Below, in pieces: positions 52,715-63,235 of a stretch of 64,000 bases of DNA; the stretch's first letter is position 1, and each line of letters opens with the position of its first letter. Below the pieces are notes generated by a model. It saw nothing but the letters and a program-made list of their open reading frames with translations. It did no database searches and was not told the origin of the DNA. The stretch is taken from positions 2,369,362-2,433,361 of the forward strand of contig NZ_OX373462.1 in the NCBI RefSeq assembly GCF_947331815.1. The letters are read 5' to 3'. Made by a program: the position numbers and the translations under genes. The DNA comes from Cyanobacterium sp. uoEpiScrs1. GTDB taxonomy: Bacteria; Cyanobacteriota; Cyanobacteriia; Cyanobacteriales; Microcystaceae.

Positions 52715-53401
52715 TGAAAATACTCCCTAATCATTACAAACAGAAATCGTACTTCACAGACTATAAATGACCTGCGTTATCTTATGGAAGTTCCGTCAAA
52801 TTAAGTAGTGAAATAAAAGATTCTAGTTACTTTTATATTCTTTTTATTTAAAAGCAGTAGGTTATTTTTATAATTGGTAGCAAATAACTAATAAATGATA
52901 ATATTAAGGATTAATATACTGATAATTTATCTCGTTTTTTGTACACGATATAAACAAGAATTTTAATTTCTACATTTCTGAATAAAGGCGACATTATTGT
53001 AGTTGTCGCTATTTTTAATTTTTTTATATATTCATTGAATGAATATATAATTTTTAATATACAGTTAGTATAGCGAGAATGCTGAGTTAAATCGCTATAT
53101 AAATATAATTTGTCAACAAATAATTGTTAATGGCTATTTTTTTCTAAAAAGTATTTTATGATGACATAAATAGTGCAAGATATTACGCTATTTATTAGCT
53201 AAACAATATTCATGATATACAAAGATAGAAAGCCCAGAAAGTTTAAGAAGTAATTTTAACAACACTTAAAAAAAGATTAATACTTTGAAATCTCATACCA
53301 TAATCATGTAAGAATGTTAGGTCTTGCACTTTTCATTATTTCGAATTTAACTCACACTAGGACTAAAAAAGTTTTTACTTAAGATAGATATGAACTAATC
53401 A
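52715..53401. other. Intergenic region with a complex fold
   Basis: Between ddl and the glgX pseudogene. It holds the nested palindromes at 52988-53076 and otherwise AT-rich DNA. The dead gene's former promoter should have been in the right-hand part; nothing conserved is visible there. Confidence 0.5.
52988..53076. repeat. Overlapping hairpins and 25-bp palindrome
   Basis: GCGACA (52988-52993) pairs with TGTCGC (53004-53009), followed by a T-rich run. The overlapping TCGCTAT (53006-53012) can instead pair with ATAGCGA (53070-53076), enclosing the palindrome TATATATTCATT-G-AATGAATATATA (53025-53049). The two folds exclude each other. Confidence 0.5.
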
Positions 53402-55442
53402 ATGAATATTAAATTTTACCAGGTAATTCCCATCCTTTAGGAGCGAGTTGGGACGGAAAGGGAATTAATTTTGCTATTTTTTTTGAGAATGCAACGAGAG
53501 TTGATCTTTGTCTATTTGATAATCGAGGACGAGAAACATCTATCCCTTTAGAAGAAAGTATTTAATTATATATGGCATGGTTATATCCCTGGAATAAAGC
53601 CGGGACAGCATTACGGGTTTCGGGTCCATGGTCTATTTGACCCTACTAAAGGCAATCGTTTCAATCTAAAGCGATTACCGCCGACGTAGAACACAAAGAA
53701 GCTATCTTTAGTTACCCTTGGAACTGTGAAGATCAAGATCTAACTGCTTTAGAAATAGATGACGCACCGTGGGTTCCCAAAACAGTTGTGATTGATGAAA
53801 GCTTTAATTGGGAAGAAGACATCTTACTCCCACATCCTTGGCATAAAATTATCATTTATGAAACTCATATTAAAGGATTTACAAAAAAACACCCAAAAAT
53901 CCCTCAAAACTTGCGAGAAACTTATGGAGGACTAGCTCATCCTGATGCAATTTCCCATTTGCAAAATTTAGGCATTACTGCTGTTGAATTACTCCCTGTT
54001 CATCATTTTTTTGTGCAGCAAGGCCATCTAATTGACAAAGGACTAGCTAACTATTGGGGTTACGACTCATTGGGTTATTTTGCTCCCCATTCAGGTTATA
54101 GCGCCTCAGGAACTAAGGGGCAACAGGTCACAGAATTTAAAAATATGGTAAAAACTCTTCATAAGGCGGGGATAGAAGTCATTCTTGATGTTGTTTATAA
54201 CCATACAGGGGAAGGTAATCATTTGGGTCCGATACTCTTTTTACGAGGTATTGATAACCGAGCTTATTACCGCGTAGATAAAAAAAACTTCGCTATCATG
54301 TAGATTTCACGGGGTGTGGTAATTCTCTCAACGTCAGCCACCCTGATGTTCTTAAACTCATAATAGATAGTTTACGATATTGGGTATTAGAAATGCACGT
54401 CGATGGGTTCCGCTTTGACTTAGCAGCAACTTTAACGAGAGAAATATATGAAGTGGGAACTTTAGCGACTTTTTTCGATATCATTCATCAAGATCCGGTT
54501 TTATCGAATGTAAAATTAATTGCAGAACCCTGGGATCTTGGACAAGGAGGTTATCAAGTGGGACAATTTCCTCTACTGTGGTCAGAATGGAATGGAAAAT
54601 ATAGGGATGAAATACGAAATTTTTGGCGTGGACAAAATAGCACTCTAGCGTCATTTGCTTACCGTTTTACGGGGAGTTCTGACCTCTACGAAATTTCCGG
54701 AAGAAAACCTAATGCGAGTATTAATTTCATCACGGCTCACGATGGTTTTACGTTAGCAGATCTGGTCAGTTATAACGAAAAATATAATGAAGTCAATGGG
54801 GAGAACAACAATGATGGAGAAATTTATAATTGTTCTTGGAATTGTGGGAAAGAAGGGAAAACAAATAATCCTGAGGTTTTAGCCTTACGAGAACAACAAA
54901 AACGTAATTTTTTAACTACTTTGATGTTATCTCAAGGAGTTCCCATGATACTAGGGGGAGATGAAACGGGGCGCAGCCAACAAGGCAACAATAACGGCTA
55001 CTGTCAAGATAACGATATTTCTTGGTTTAATTGGGATTTAACAAAAGTCGATCAAAATTTTTTGTCGTTTACTTAAAGGTTAATTAAATTTCGTCATCAA
55101 CATCCTGTTTTTCGGCGACGTAAATAGTTTAAAGGAAAAGTATTTCGCGGATCAGATGTAAGAGATATTATTTGGTTTAACCCTACAGGAGAAGAAATGA
55201 CCGAAGAACAATGGGAAAAAGAATTAGTGAAAGCTATTGGCATTTTTCTTAATGGAGAAAAAATTGGAACTCTTGATATCTACGATAATCATGTGATTGA
55301 CACTAGTTTTTTCTTACTATTTAATGCTGAAGAACATGCGTTAGAGTTTACATTACCTATTAATTTAAAGAATCAATCATGGAAGGTAGTAATTGATACT
55401 AGCCCAACTCATTGGATAGATAAAGGAAAAGTCTATCAGTAA
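53402..55442 (+). pseudogene. glgX: Glycogen debranching enzyme GlgX, multi-lesion pseudogene
   Basis: Remains of an isoamylase-type GH13 debranching enzyme that hydrolyses alpha-1,6 branches of phosphorylase-limited glycogen. The start is shifted relative to [15 protein letters not shown] (from 53419). That frame stops at a TAA (53563); the protein resumes in another frame with [20 protein letters not shown]; at about 53671 a short deletion loses roughly ten residues and shifts frame again. A run of eight A (54280-54287) shifts frame before [12 protein letters not shown]. Two nonsense codons follow, TAA at 55074 (probably from CAA) and TAG at 55125 (probably from TGG). Catalytic regions [29 protein letters not shown] and [11 protein letters not shown] are still readable, so loss is fairly recent. 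No single piece could be active. Confidence 0.95.
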
Positions 55443-55821
55443 AACCAATCAATTACTAGTATAAAAAGAAGATCGTTGATAGTTTTATAAGCTATTTGAA
55501 ATTATTATCAAACCAGGTTTTCCATTTGAATATGGTTCAAATTTTTTAAAATTTAATAGTCAGTTTTAAAAATTAATAAGTGTTTACTTTAAAACAAAAA
55601 AAATTATAAAATATGCTGATATATTTTATAATTTTAGGTGAAATTATTTAGATCATATTTTTTCCCAAAGCTTGGGAAGTGAAATGTGGAAATATAAAGT
55701 TATTTGTTATAGTTATATATTTAGTTCTTACCACTTTTTATAGTTAAATATAAAAATAGAAAACGTCCTAAAAATTCATTATATCCCAATAGTCAAATAT
55801 TAGAATTTATTAAGGCAATTT

Positions 55822-55876
55822 TAAACCATTATAGCTTTTATTTAAATAACTTTTAAATAAAAGCTATAATGGTTTA
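55822..55876. terminator. Orphan 24-bp hairpin
   Basis: 55822-55845 is the exact reverse complement of 55853-55876 (TAAACCATTATAGC...), loop of 7. It lies 380 bases past the glgX pseudogene. Confidence 0.65.
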
Positions 55877-56048
55877 GTATTTTTATTGCACTTTATTACA
55901 ATATCAATTTATATATCTTTATATACCTAATTATAATCAGCTTTCTAAAGAAAGAAAAAAGAAGTACTTTTCATCTTAAGCCATCTAGCAATTATTTTAT
56001 ATGTAGGGAAAATATAGCTATCAATTGAGATCTGATGCTACTAATTTA

Positions 56049-56105
56049 ATATCTAAGCCAATAGCTTCCCACAAAATATTTGTGGGAAGCTATTGGCTTA
56101 GATAT
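56049..56105. terminator. Orphan 27-bp hairpin
   Basis: 56049-56075 pairs perfectly with 56079-56105 around a 3-base loop; the core is GCCAATAGCTTCCCACAAA. It is the longest perfect stem in the window and follows no gene. Confidence 0.7.
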
Positions 56106-56208
56106 ATTTCTTACTAGGAAATTAACCTATATAAAAATTAAGAAAAATAGTGAATTAAGATAAATAGAATATCTAACTCTATTCTCAATTAATTTGGAAT
56201 ATAAACGC

Positions 56209-56254
56209 ATATTGTCTGTAAGGATCAGCTATCATTCATACCTACAGACAATAT
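56209..56254 (-). terminator. Hairpin downstream of the HMA gene
   Basis: ATATTGTCTGTA (56209-56220) pairs with 56243-56254; pairing continues inward with one bulge. It is about 140 nt past the HMA-protein stop, so assignment to it is tentative. Confidence 0.5.
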
Positions 56255-56391
56255 ACATCTTAATTTTAAGAAATTAGTATGAATAACCGAACAGAATAAG
56301 ATTATAAAAAAGTCAAAAAAAACAACACTCCAAAAAGTTAAATTATCAGATCAGAACTAACCCTTTTAAATTCTCGACAAAGAAACCAAAA

Positions 56392-56589
56392 TTAACTTTC
56401 AACAGTATGCCCTACTCCTTCAATAATTTTTCTTACAGTTTCTTCAGAAACATTTGTTTCAACAGTAACAATTTTTGTAGAGACATCAATAGATATAGTA
56501 GCCTCTGGATTTTCATTCCGGACTGCTTTAGTAATAGTATTTGCACAAGCTTCACAGGCAATACTAGGAACTCTAAATGTAATACTCAT
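56392..56589 (-). CDS. Heavy-metal-associated (HMA) domain protein
   Basis: A 65-residue CopZ/Atx1-like ferredoxin-fold protein consisting of one HMA domain. The metal loop reads SIACEACANTI (about residues 9-19), keeping both cysteines of the CXXC pair although the usual Met before the first Cys is Ile. The rest, ISIDVSTKIVTVETNVSEETVRKIIEGVGH, shows the beta-alpha-beta pattern and the final Gly-His of the family. It should carry Cu(I) or another soft metal in the cytosol. No P-type ATPase partner is in the window. ATG at 56589. It lies downstream of sufR on the same strand, but a terminator hairpin separates them. Confidence 0.9.
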   Translation of the reverse strand: MSITFRVPSIACEACANTITKAVRNENPEATISIDVSTKIVTVETNVSEETVRKIIEGVGHTVES

Positions 56590-56676
56590 AGCAAAACTAA
56601 GTAAAATATTTGAAACAGCTTCAATTATAACTCAATTTATATAAAATAGGGATATTTCTCAACTATAAAATTATAT

Positions 56677-56714
56677 AATTTACGCTTTATTTATTGATAA
56701 ATAAAGCGTAAATT
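56677..56714 (-). terminator. Hairpin between sufR and the HMA gene
   Basis: AATTTACGCTTTATTTA (56677-56693) pairs perfectly with 56698-56714, loop TTGA. A second, 9-bp hairpin (56757-56783) lies closer to the sufR stop; together they should end sufR transcripts. Confidence 0.65.
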
Positions 56715-56809
56715 GGTCTATAATCTATTTTTGAATAAAATCGATACTTCATCAACACATATTAGGATTAGTTTCTAATATGTTATTAGAGATAGTAATT
56801 GATAGCTAA

Positions 56810-57481
56810 TTAATAGTTATTCTGAATTAAATACCCACAATTATGCTTCCCCTCATTAATCCAGTTAGTTCTTTCAATGATGCAATCAGGTAAAATTTCA
56901 GCAAACATTTCTAACTCATGACCGCAAACTGTAGGGTAAGATTCAGCGACTTCAGAAATTGCACAATGATGCTCTGCCAAGATATAGCCTTCCCTTAAAG
57001 ATTGACAATTATTTTTATGATTAACTAAGTGTATTTCTGTCATGTAACCTTCTTCTTGCCGTAATTTAACTAATTTACTCACCCTTTCTTTAAGTGTTCC
57101 CCTGCCAATGCGTCGGCGATAATCTTCTGCTTTACGTTCCCATTGTTTCCGCAGAATTTCTCCTACTTGTTGTTCTCCTACAGTCTCAGTAAGAGTCTTA
57201 AGAAAGGAAACCGCAAATTCTCCATAGCAATTAGGAAAATGATCTCGTCCTTGTTTACTAAGATAGTAAATGTACTGAGGCCTTCCTAATCCAACTTTTC
57301 GAGATTGATGTTCAATCAAATCTTCAATTTCTAAATCTTTCAAGTGACGGCGAGTTGCTTGAGGTGTAATCTCTAGGGCCTGAGCTAATTCAGAAGCCTT
57401 AGCTTGACCATGTTTAAGCAAATAGTTAAGAATATCTTCTTTAGTTGAAGGAGGATGAATAATAGTCATCGTTTTTGTCAC
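56810..57481 (-). CDS. sufR: SufR transcriptional repressor of the suf operon
   Basis: DeoR/ArsR-like winged-helix repressor with an Fe-S cluster that shuts off sufBCDS when clusters are plentiful. The 223 residues have an N-terminal DNA-binding domain (KEDILNYLLKHGQAKASELA, TPQATRRHLKDLEIEDLIEH, GRPQYIYYLSKQGRDHFP) and a C-terminal domain with cysteines at 173, 186, 200 and 215; the spacing of the first three (C-X12-C-X13-C) matches the cluster-binding set described for cyanobacterial SufR. It is divergent from sufB, as always in cyanobacteria, and its operator is visible in the shared spacer. The first Met (57481) or the one at residue 5 could be used. Confidence 0.95.
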   Translation of the reverse strand: MTKTMTIIHPPSTKEDILNYLLKHGQAKASELAQALEITPQATRRHLKDLEIEDLIEHQSRKVGLGRPQYIYYLSKQGRDHFPNCYGEFAVSFLKTLTETVGEQQVGEILRKQWERKAEDYRRRIGRGTLKERVSKLVKLRQEEGYMTEIHLVNHKNNCQSLREGYILAEHHCAISEVAESYPTVCGHELEMFAEILPDCIIERTNWINEGKHNCGYLIQNNY

Positions 57482-57889
57482 TAACTAATTGAGTTGGACT
57501 GAGATAAGCAGTAAGGAAGACATGAGTAGGAATATCCCAATCATTATGACTTTATTTTCGATATGTCTTTATTAAAGTCATATTAAAATCTTTTTTGAAA
57601 ATTTTAATGTGACTTTGACAACAATAAGGTTGTTATTCTATTATAGAATAGGGTTAGAAAATAGAAAAATTGTTTTAGTAGATATCGCTCTTTCCTCCAA
57701 ATAAACTCCCATTATAAATTCGTAATTTTCGCATTTTATATGATTAGGGGACATTTTGGACGGCTTATGGAATCACAAGAACTAAAACGGTTTGTTTTCG
57801 GATGCCGTATATTCGTCACCATTTGAGGTTGAGTACTCTCTATATATCTTAAGAGAATTTGTTGAATGGAAACGGAGAACATACAATTT
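57482..57889. other. sufR-sufB divergent control region
   Basis: Contains a 41-base inverted repeat AAGTCATATTAAAAT...ATTTTAATGTGACTT (57575-57615, one G-U) directly followed by the SufR operator, and an ATTCTA-TTA-TAGAAT repeat (57635-57649) that includes a possible -10 for sufB. The rest holds the two leaders. Confidence 0.6.
57618..57633. promoter_or_regulatory. SufR operator (CAAC-N6-GTTG)
   Basis: ACAACAATAAGGTTGT is a perfect palindrome of the form CAAC-N6-GTTG, the site reported for cyanobacterial SufR between sufR and sufB. Position in the shared spacer lets one protein repress both directions. Confidence 0.85.
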
Positions 57890-59332
57890 ATGAGTGAGAC
57901 ATCAGTTAAAATACTAGTTAACCAATCCTATAAGTATGGGTTTATTACCGACATTGAATCCGATAAGATTCCTAATGGCATCAATGAGGATATTATTCGT
58001 CTAATTTCTGCGAAAAAAAAAGAACCAGATTTTATGTTGGATTTTCGTTTAAAAGCTTATAAACAATGGCAAAAAATGACGGAACCAACTTGGTCTCACG
58101 TTACTTATCCGCCTATTGACTATCAAAATATTGTTTATTATTCTGCTCCTAAACAGAACAAAGAAAAATTAGGGAGTCTTGATGAAGTTGATCCTACTTT
58201 ACTTGAAACTTTTGAAAAATTAGGCATTCCTTTATCTGAACAAAAACGACTAGGTAATGTAGCAGTAGATGCTATTTTTGATAGTGTTTCTGTTGCAACA
58301 ACTTTTAAAGAAAAACTAGCTGAATCTGGGGTCATCTTTTGTTCTATTTCAGAAGCTTTACAAGAACATCCTAATTTAATTCAGAAATATCTCGGTTCAG
58401 TGGTTTCAGCTAATGATAATTTCTTTGCTGCTCTCAATTCAGCAGTTTTTAGTGATGGATCTTTTGTATTCATTCCAAAAGGAACTAAATGCCCCATGGA
58501 ATTATCTACTTATTTTCGGATTAACAGCGGAGATACAGGGCAATTTGAACGTACATTAATTGTAGCTGAGGAAGAGGCTTCCGTTAGCTATTTAGAAGGA
58601 TGTACCGCACCGATGTATGATAGTAACCAACTCCATGCGGCTGTGGTAGAATTAGTGGCTTTAGATAATGCTGATATTAAATACTCCACTGTCCAAAATT
58701 GGTATGCAGGAGATGAAAATGGCAGAGGAGGAATATACAACTTTGTTACCAAGCGAGGGCTGTGCAAAGGTGTTAACTCCAAGATTTCTTGGACTCAAGT
58801 AGAAACAGGTTCTGCTATTACTTGGAAATACCCAAGTTGTGTGTTGGCGGGTGATAATTCAGTTGGGGAATTTTATTCAATTGCCCTTACTAACAATAAG
58901 CAACAGGCCGATACAGGAACGAAAATGGTTCATGTTGGTAAAAACACTCGTAGTACTATCATATCTAAAGGCATTTCTGCAGGTAATTCTAAAAACAGCT
59001 ATCGTGGATTGGTAAAAATAGGAGCGAAAGCTACGGGCTCGAGAAATTACTCTCAATGTGATTCAATGTTGATTGGAGATAATGCTGAAGCTAATACCTT
59101 TCCATACATTCAAGCAAATAATAACAACTCAACAGTAGAACATGAAGCTTCGACTTCTAAAATTGGGGAAGACCAATTATTTTACTTTGCTCAACGAGGT
59201 ATCTCTGAAGAAGATGCTGTCTCTATGCTAGTAAGTGGTTTCTGTCAGGATGTCTTAAGTGAGTTACCGATGGAATTTGCTGCCGAAGCCGACAAATTAC
59301 TGGGTCTAAAATTAGAAAAAACTGTCGGTTAA
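57890..59332 (+). CDS. sufB: Fe-S cluster assembly scaffold SufB
   Basis: Scaffold subunit of the SufBC2D complex on which Fe-S clusters are built. From the ATG at 57890 ([18 protein letters not shown]) it has 480 residues, the usual cyanobacterial size; an in-frame ATG eight codons earlier is possible. The right-handed beta-helix core is intact, with [20 protein letters not shown], the conserved Cys in [16 protein letters not shown] and His/Glu in [20 protein letters not shown], residues required for cluster assembly. It is first in sufB-C-D-S, under the SufR operator. The whole operon is intact in a genome with many losses, consistent with a heavy Fe-S demand; nitrogenase would be the likely consumer but is not seen here. 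Confidence 0.97.
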   Translation: MSETSVKILVNQSYKYGFITDIESDKIPNGINEDIIRLISAKKKEPDFMLDFRLKAYKQWQKMTEPTWSHVTYPPIDYQNIVYYSAPKQNKEKLGSLDEVDPTLLETFEKLGIPLSEQKRLGNVAVDAIFDSVSVATTFKEKLAESGVIFCSISEALQEHPNLIQKYLGSVVSANDNFFAALNSAVFSDGSFVFIPKGTKCPMELSTYFRINSGDTGQFERTLIVAEEEASVSYLEGCTAPMYDSNQLHAAVVELVALDNADIKYSTVQNWYAGDENGRGGIYNFVTKRGLCKGVNSKISWTQVETGSAITWKYPSCVLAGDNSVGEFYSIALTNNKQQADTGTKMVHVGKNTRSTIISKGISAGNSKNSYRGLVKIGAKATGSRNYSQCDSMLIGDNAEANTFPYIQANNNNSTVEHEASTSKIGEDQLFYFAQRGISEEDAVSMLVSGFCQDVLSELPMEFAAEADKLLGLKLEKTVG

Positions 59333-59407
59333 TTTAAGGTAAATAATATCTGCCGTAATTAAAGTTTACAGCACAAAAAATCTAGTTATTAATTACTACT
59401 GAAATCA

Positions 59408-60178
59408 ATGAGTGAAATTATTCTATCTATTCAAAATCTAACGGCTAATGTTGAAGGAAAACCTATCCTGAAAGGTGTTAATCTGGAAATAAAATCAGGG
59501 GAAATTCATGCAATCATGGGAAGGAATGGGTCTGGAAAAAGTACTCTGTCAAAAATTTTGGCGGGACATCCTGATTATGAAATAACTGGTGGAGATATAT
59601 TTTATAAAGGAGAAGGAATTCTCGATAAAAGTCCAGATGAACGGGCGAATCTAGGAATTTTTTTGGCTTTTCAGTATCCTTTGGAAATTCCAGGAGTAAG
59701 TAATTTAGATTTCTTAAGGGTAGCCTACAATGCGCATCGAAAGTATCAAGGATTAGAGGAAATAGATACCTTTGATTTTGAAGACTTAGTAGAAGAAAAG
59801 CTAGACATTGTCAAGATGAACTCAAGCTTTTTAGAGAGAAGTTTGAATGAAGGATTTTCCGGGGGAGAAAAAAAACGCAATGAAGTTTTACAAATGGCTT
59901 TATTAGAACCCACTTTAGGTATTTTAGATGAGATTGATTCAGGATTAGACATTGATGCATTAAGGATTGTTGCTAATGGGGTAAACAAATTAGCTACTAA
60001 TAAGAACGCTTTTTTGTTGATTACTCATTACCAAAGGTTACTTAACTACATTGAACCTCAGTATATCCACGTAATGCATAATGGACAAATTGTGAAGACG
60101 GGAGGGAAAGAATTAGCTCTTGAACTTGAAGAAAGCGGTTATGATTTTATCGAAGAAAAACTGTTGGCCAAGGCTTAA
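59408..60178 (+). CDS. sufC: Fe-S assembly ATPase SufC
   Basis: ABC-type soluble ATPase that drives conformational change of SufB-SufD. The 256 residues include Walker [11 protein letters not shown] (about 37-46), the Q-loop [13 protein letters not shown], signature [14 protein letters not shown], and a Walker B/D-loop [14 protein letters not shown] typical of SufC rather than of transporters; the H-motif is [10 protein letters not shown]. Start ATG at 59408. It is 75 nt after sufB and 38 nt before sufD. Confidence 0.97.
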   Translation: MSEIILSIQNLTANVEGKPILKGVNLEIKSGEIHAIMGRNGSGKSTLSKILAGHPDYEITGGDIFYKGEGILDKSPDERANLGIFLAFQYPLEIPGVSNLDFLRVAYNAHRKYQGLEEIDTFDFEDLVEEKLDIVKMNSSFLERSLNEGFSGGEKKRNEVLQMALLEPTLGILDEIDSGLDIDALRIVANGVNKLATNKNAFLLITHYQRLLNYIEPQYIHVMHNGQIVKTGGKELALELEESGYDFIEEKLLAKA

Positions 60179-60216
60179 AAGTATCACCAAAAACTTATCA
60201 TAAGGAAAGTGATTTT

Positions 60217-61596
60217 ATGACAGCATCGATTATAAAAAAAAATGTACGTATCAATCAAATTTGGGAGAATATACTTCTGGGATTGCCAGAAAAATGTAAG
60301 TCCAAAGAAGTAGTAGGCGAGTTACCGTTTGTGTCAAGATTGAGGGAAAGTGCAATATCTGAGGCCAAGACAATAAACTTCCCAACCAAGCAGGATGAAA
60401 ATTGGAAGTTTATTAACTTGTCTGAATTATCTAATATTCAGTTTAAGCCAACCCAATCAGTTGCCACTATTTTTGCTGATGATTTATCTTCTTTAATTCT
60501 CCCTGAAGCCAAAGAAAGTCGGCTCATCTTTGTTAATGGAGAGTATACCCCTGAATTGTCAAATGTATCTGCTTTACCCAAGGGGGTATATGTAGGAAAT
60601 TTGATGGAGCTTCCTGAATCAAAAAAAGATAAAGTAGTTTATTACTTAGGAAAAAATAAAGAAGAAGAAGACCTTTTTTCCTTGACAAATACGGCTAATC
60701 TTCATCATGTTGCCATTGTTTGGGTTGATCCAAATATTATTGTCGATATCCCTATCGATTTATTTTTTATATCTGTTCCAACTGATTCCTCTGGTCTAAT
60801 TCAACCTCGTGTTTTGGTGATAGCTGAAACAGGGTCAAGTGTAACTTTCGTTGAGAATTACACTGCCATTGCTCAAGAATGTTATGATACCGCAGAAAAT
60901 AAACCGTATTTAGTAAATGGAGTTACAGAAATCTTCTTAGAGGACAACGCTCATGTTAATCATAGTAGGATTCAACGAGAACTAGGGGATAGCTTTCATA
61001 TAGGACAAACCAAAATTATTCAAAACCAGGAGAGTCGTTATATTTGTAATAATATTAGTCTAGGTGCAAAGCTATCTCACCATACCCTCAAGGTTTTTCA
61101 ACAAGGAAAGCAAACCGAAACTTATCTAAATGGTTTAACAATGGTGAGTGATCTACAGATTTCGGACACTCACAGTGCAGTCCATCTTAATTACCCCCAT
61201 GGAACAATTCGTCAATTGCACAAGTGTATTATTGATGATCATGGTCATGGGATATTCAACGGTAAAATATTTGTCCCAAAATCGGCGCAATTAACCAGTG
61301 CAGATCAGTTAAATCGGAATTTGTTATTGTCCTCAAAAGCCCGTATTGATACTAAACCAGAATTACAAATTACTGCTGATAATATTAAATGTTCTCATGG
61401 GGCAACTATCAGCCAATTAGAATCTGATGAACTCTTTTATTTACGGAGTCGTGGTTTAAGTCAAAACGACGCTCGTAATCTCTTAATTGATGCTTTTGCT
61501 ACTGAAATTTTAGATCGACTTCCTCTTGAATCTTTGCGTAAAAGACTAACTCAATGTGTTGCCTGTCGCACATTAGAATTCCAAACAAGTTATTAA
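60217..61596 (+). CDS. sufD: Fe-S assembly protein SufD
   Basis: Paralogue of SufB that completes the SufBC2D complex and is needed for iron entry. The 459 residues show the SufBD beta-helix with RLIFVNGEYTPELSNVSALP, VLVIAETGSSVTFVENYTAI, the conserved HHTLKVFQQGKQ and NGKIFVPKSAQLTSADQLNRN segments, and the C-terminal CSHGATISQLESDELFYLRS that contains the conserved His. An AAGGAAAG ribosome site precedes the ATG at 60217 (MTASIIKKNVRINQIWENIL). Intact. Confidence 0.95.
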   Translation: MTASIIKKNVRINQIWENILLGLPEKCKSKEVVGELPFVSRLRESAISEAKTINFPTKQDENWKFINLSELSNIQFKPTQSVATIFADDLSSLILPEAKESRLIFVNGEYTPELSNVSALPKGVYVGNLMELPESKKDKVVYYLGKNKEEEDLFSLTNTANLHHVAIVWVDPNIIVDIPIDLFFISVPTDSSGLIQPRVLVIAETGSSVTFVENYTAIAQECYDTAENKPYLVNGVTEIFLEDNAHVNHSRIQRELGDSFHIGQTKIIQNQESRYICNNISLGAKLSHHTLKVFQQGKQTETYLNGLTMVSDLQISDTHSAVHLNYPHGTIRQLHKCIIDDHGHGIFNGKIFVPKSAQLTSADQLNRNLLLSSKARIDTKPELQITADNIKCSHGATISQLESDELFYLRSRGLSQNDARNLLIDAFATEILDRLPLESLRKRLTQCVACRTLEFQTSY

Positions 61597-61660
61597 CTTT
61601 TTTCGAAACAGTAGTTATGTAGAAATATTTCAGAATGATAAAGCCTCTAGCTAACTTCTA

Positions 61661-62935
61661 ATGTTGGAATTTACCATGGTTTCTGTAAAAGAAAAAACTC
61701 TCGCTGCTAAAGTTCGTTCTGATTTTCCAGTTTTACACCAAGAAATTCACGGAAAGTCCTTAATTTATCTTGATAGTGCTGCTACTTCTCAAAAACCCTC
61801 ACTCGTAATCGATACTCTACGTCATTACTATGAGAAAAATAACGCCAATGTTCATAGAGGAGCACATACTTTAAGTGTGCGGGCAACAGAAGCATATGAA
61901 GAAGCAAGAGATAAAGTAGCAAAATTTATCAACGCCCAATCATCTGAAGAAATTGTTTTTACTCGTAATGCCACAGAAGCAATTAATTTGGTCGCCTATA
62001 GTTGGGGATTAACTAACTTAAATCCGGGGGATGAAATTATTATTTCCGTTATGGAACATCATAGTAATATCGTTCCCTGGCAAATGATAGCTCAAAAAAC
62101 AGGGGCAATAGTTAAGCATGTCTTTTTAACCGAACAAGAAGAATTTGATTTAGAGCATTTTAAATCTTTGTTATCTAGCAAGACAAGATTAGTCTCTATC
62201 GTCCATGTTTCTAATACATTAGGTTGTATAAACCCGGTGAGAGAAGTCACTTCTATGGCTCATCAAGTAGGAGCAAAGGTGTTAATTGATGCTTGTCAAA
62301 GTGCGCCACATCTAGCAATTAATGTACAACAAATAGGGTGTGATTGGTTGGTAGCTAGTGGTCATAAAATGTGTGCTCCTACGGGAATTGGTTTTCTCTA
62401 TGGCAGGAAAAATATTTTAGAAGAAATGCCTCCTTTTCTTGGTGGAGGAGAAATGATAGGGGAGGTATTTCTTGATGGGTTTACTTATGGAAAACTACCC
62501 CACAAATTTGAAGCAGGAACCCCTGCTATTGGGGAAGTGATCGCTCTAGGAGCAGCGATAGATTATTTAACAACTATTGGATTGGATAAAATACATATTT
62601 ATGAAGATGAATTAACCGTATATTTGTTTAAGAGATTGGCAGAAATTCCTAAGATAAGGATTTATGGATCTCAATCTAATTTAGACGGTAAAGGAAGAGC
62701 TGCATTAGCATCCTTCAATGTTAGCGGAATTCACGGAAGTGACTTATCAACATTGTTAGATAATGAAGGTATTTCCATTCGATCAGGACACCATTGTACT
62801 CAACCCTTACATCGTTTATTTAATGCATCAGGAAGTGCTAGAGTAAGTTTATATTTTTATAATACTTTTGGGGAAATTGATAGCTTTATTTTAGCTTTAA
62901 AAGAAACGATTGATTTTTTTACTGAGATCATGTGA
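61661..62935 (+). CDS. sufS: Cysteine desulfurase SufS
   Basis: PLP enzyme that takes sulfur from cysteine, via an enzyme persulfide, for Fe-S assembly. The 424 residues have the PLP Lys236 in [17 protein letters not shown], the active Cys379 in [14 protein letters not shown] (group II desulfurase spacing), and [14 protein letters not shown] and [13 protein letters not shown] earlier. The open frame starts at the ATG at 61661 ([13 protein letters not shown]); a second Met five codons later is equally plausible. It is the last gene of the suf operon, 64 nt after sufD. No SufE, which activates SufS, is in view. Confidence 0.97.
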   Translation: MLEFTMVSVKEKTLAAKVRSDFPVLHQEIHGKSLIYLDSAATSQKPSLVIDTLRHYYEKNNANVHRGAHTLSVRATEAYEEARDKVAKFINAQSSEEIVFTRNATEAINLVAYSWGLTNLNPGDEIIISVMEHHSNIVPWQMIAQKTGAIVKHVFLTEQEEFDLEHFKSLLSSKTRLVSIVHVSNTLGCINPVREVTSMAHQVGAKVLIDACQSAPHLAINVQQIGCDWLVASGHKMCAPTGIGFLYGRKNILEEMPPFLGGGEMIGEVFLDGFTYGKLPHKFEAGTPAIGEVIALGAAIDYLTTIGLDKIHIYEDELTVYLFKRLAEIPKIRIYGSQSNLDGKGRAALASFNVSGIHGSDLSTLLDNEGISIRSGHHCTQPLHRLFNASGSARVSLYFYNTFGEIDSFILALKETIDFFTEIM

Positions 62936-63235
62936 TAATGGGGGACAGTCTGCGTTTTTAGGGGTGGGTGAGTCCCACCTCTTCTCATTTATTCTGGTAT
63001 TTTTGGTTGAGTAATTGATAGTTATAAATATACAAAAAGTTCGCAAAAATTATATTTAATAACTACTTTAGATTAAGTCTAATAAATTAGTGACTAATAA
63101 TATTCAGATACTTTCCATAATTGTATTCTACAACTTCATAAGCTAGATTTTTATATAGATTCAGCCTTTCTGGTAGAAATTATATTTGCTACTTTTTATA
63201 AGTTGCTATCCTACTAAATCAACAATTATTTTTAC
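62936..63235. other. Intergenic region after sufS
   Basis: Apart from the terminator hairpin it is AT-rich with no gene, between two convergent transcripts. Confidence 0.5.
62960..62982 (+). terminator. Terminator after sufS
   Basis: AGGGGTGGG-TGAG-TCCCACCTCT forms a GC-rich stem of about 9 bp, 24 nt past the stop, followed by a moderately T-rich run. Confidence 0.65.

Larger units (their letters stand above)
55443..56391. other. Gene-free region with three strong hairpins
   Basis: About 950 bases with no recognisable gene but three long inverted repeats (55822-55876, 56049-56105, 56209-56254). The last may serve the HMA gene; the others have no gene to terminate. Confidence 0.6.
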
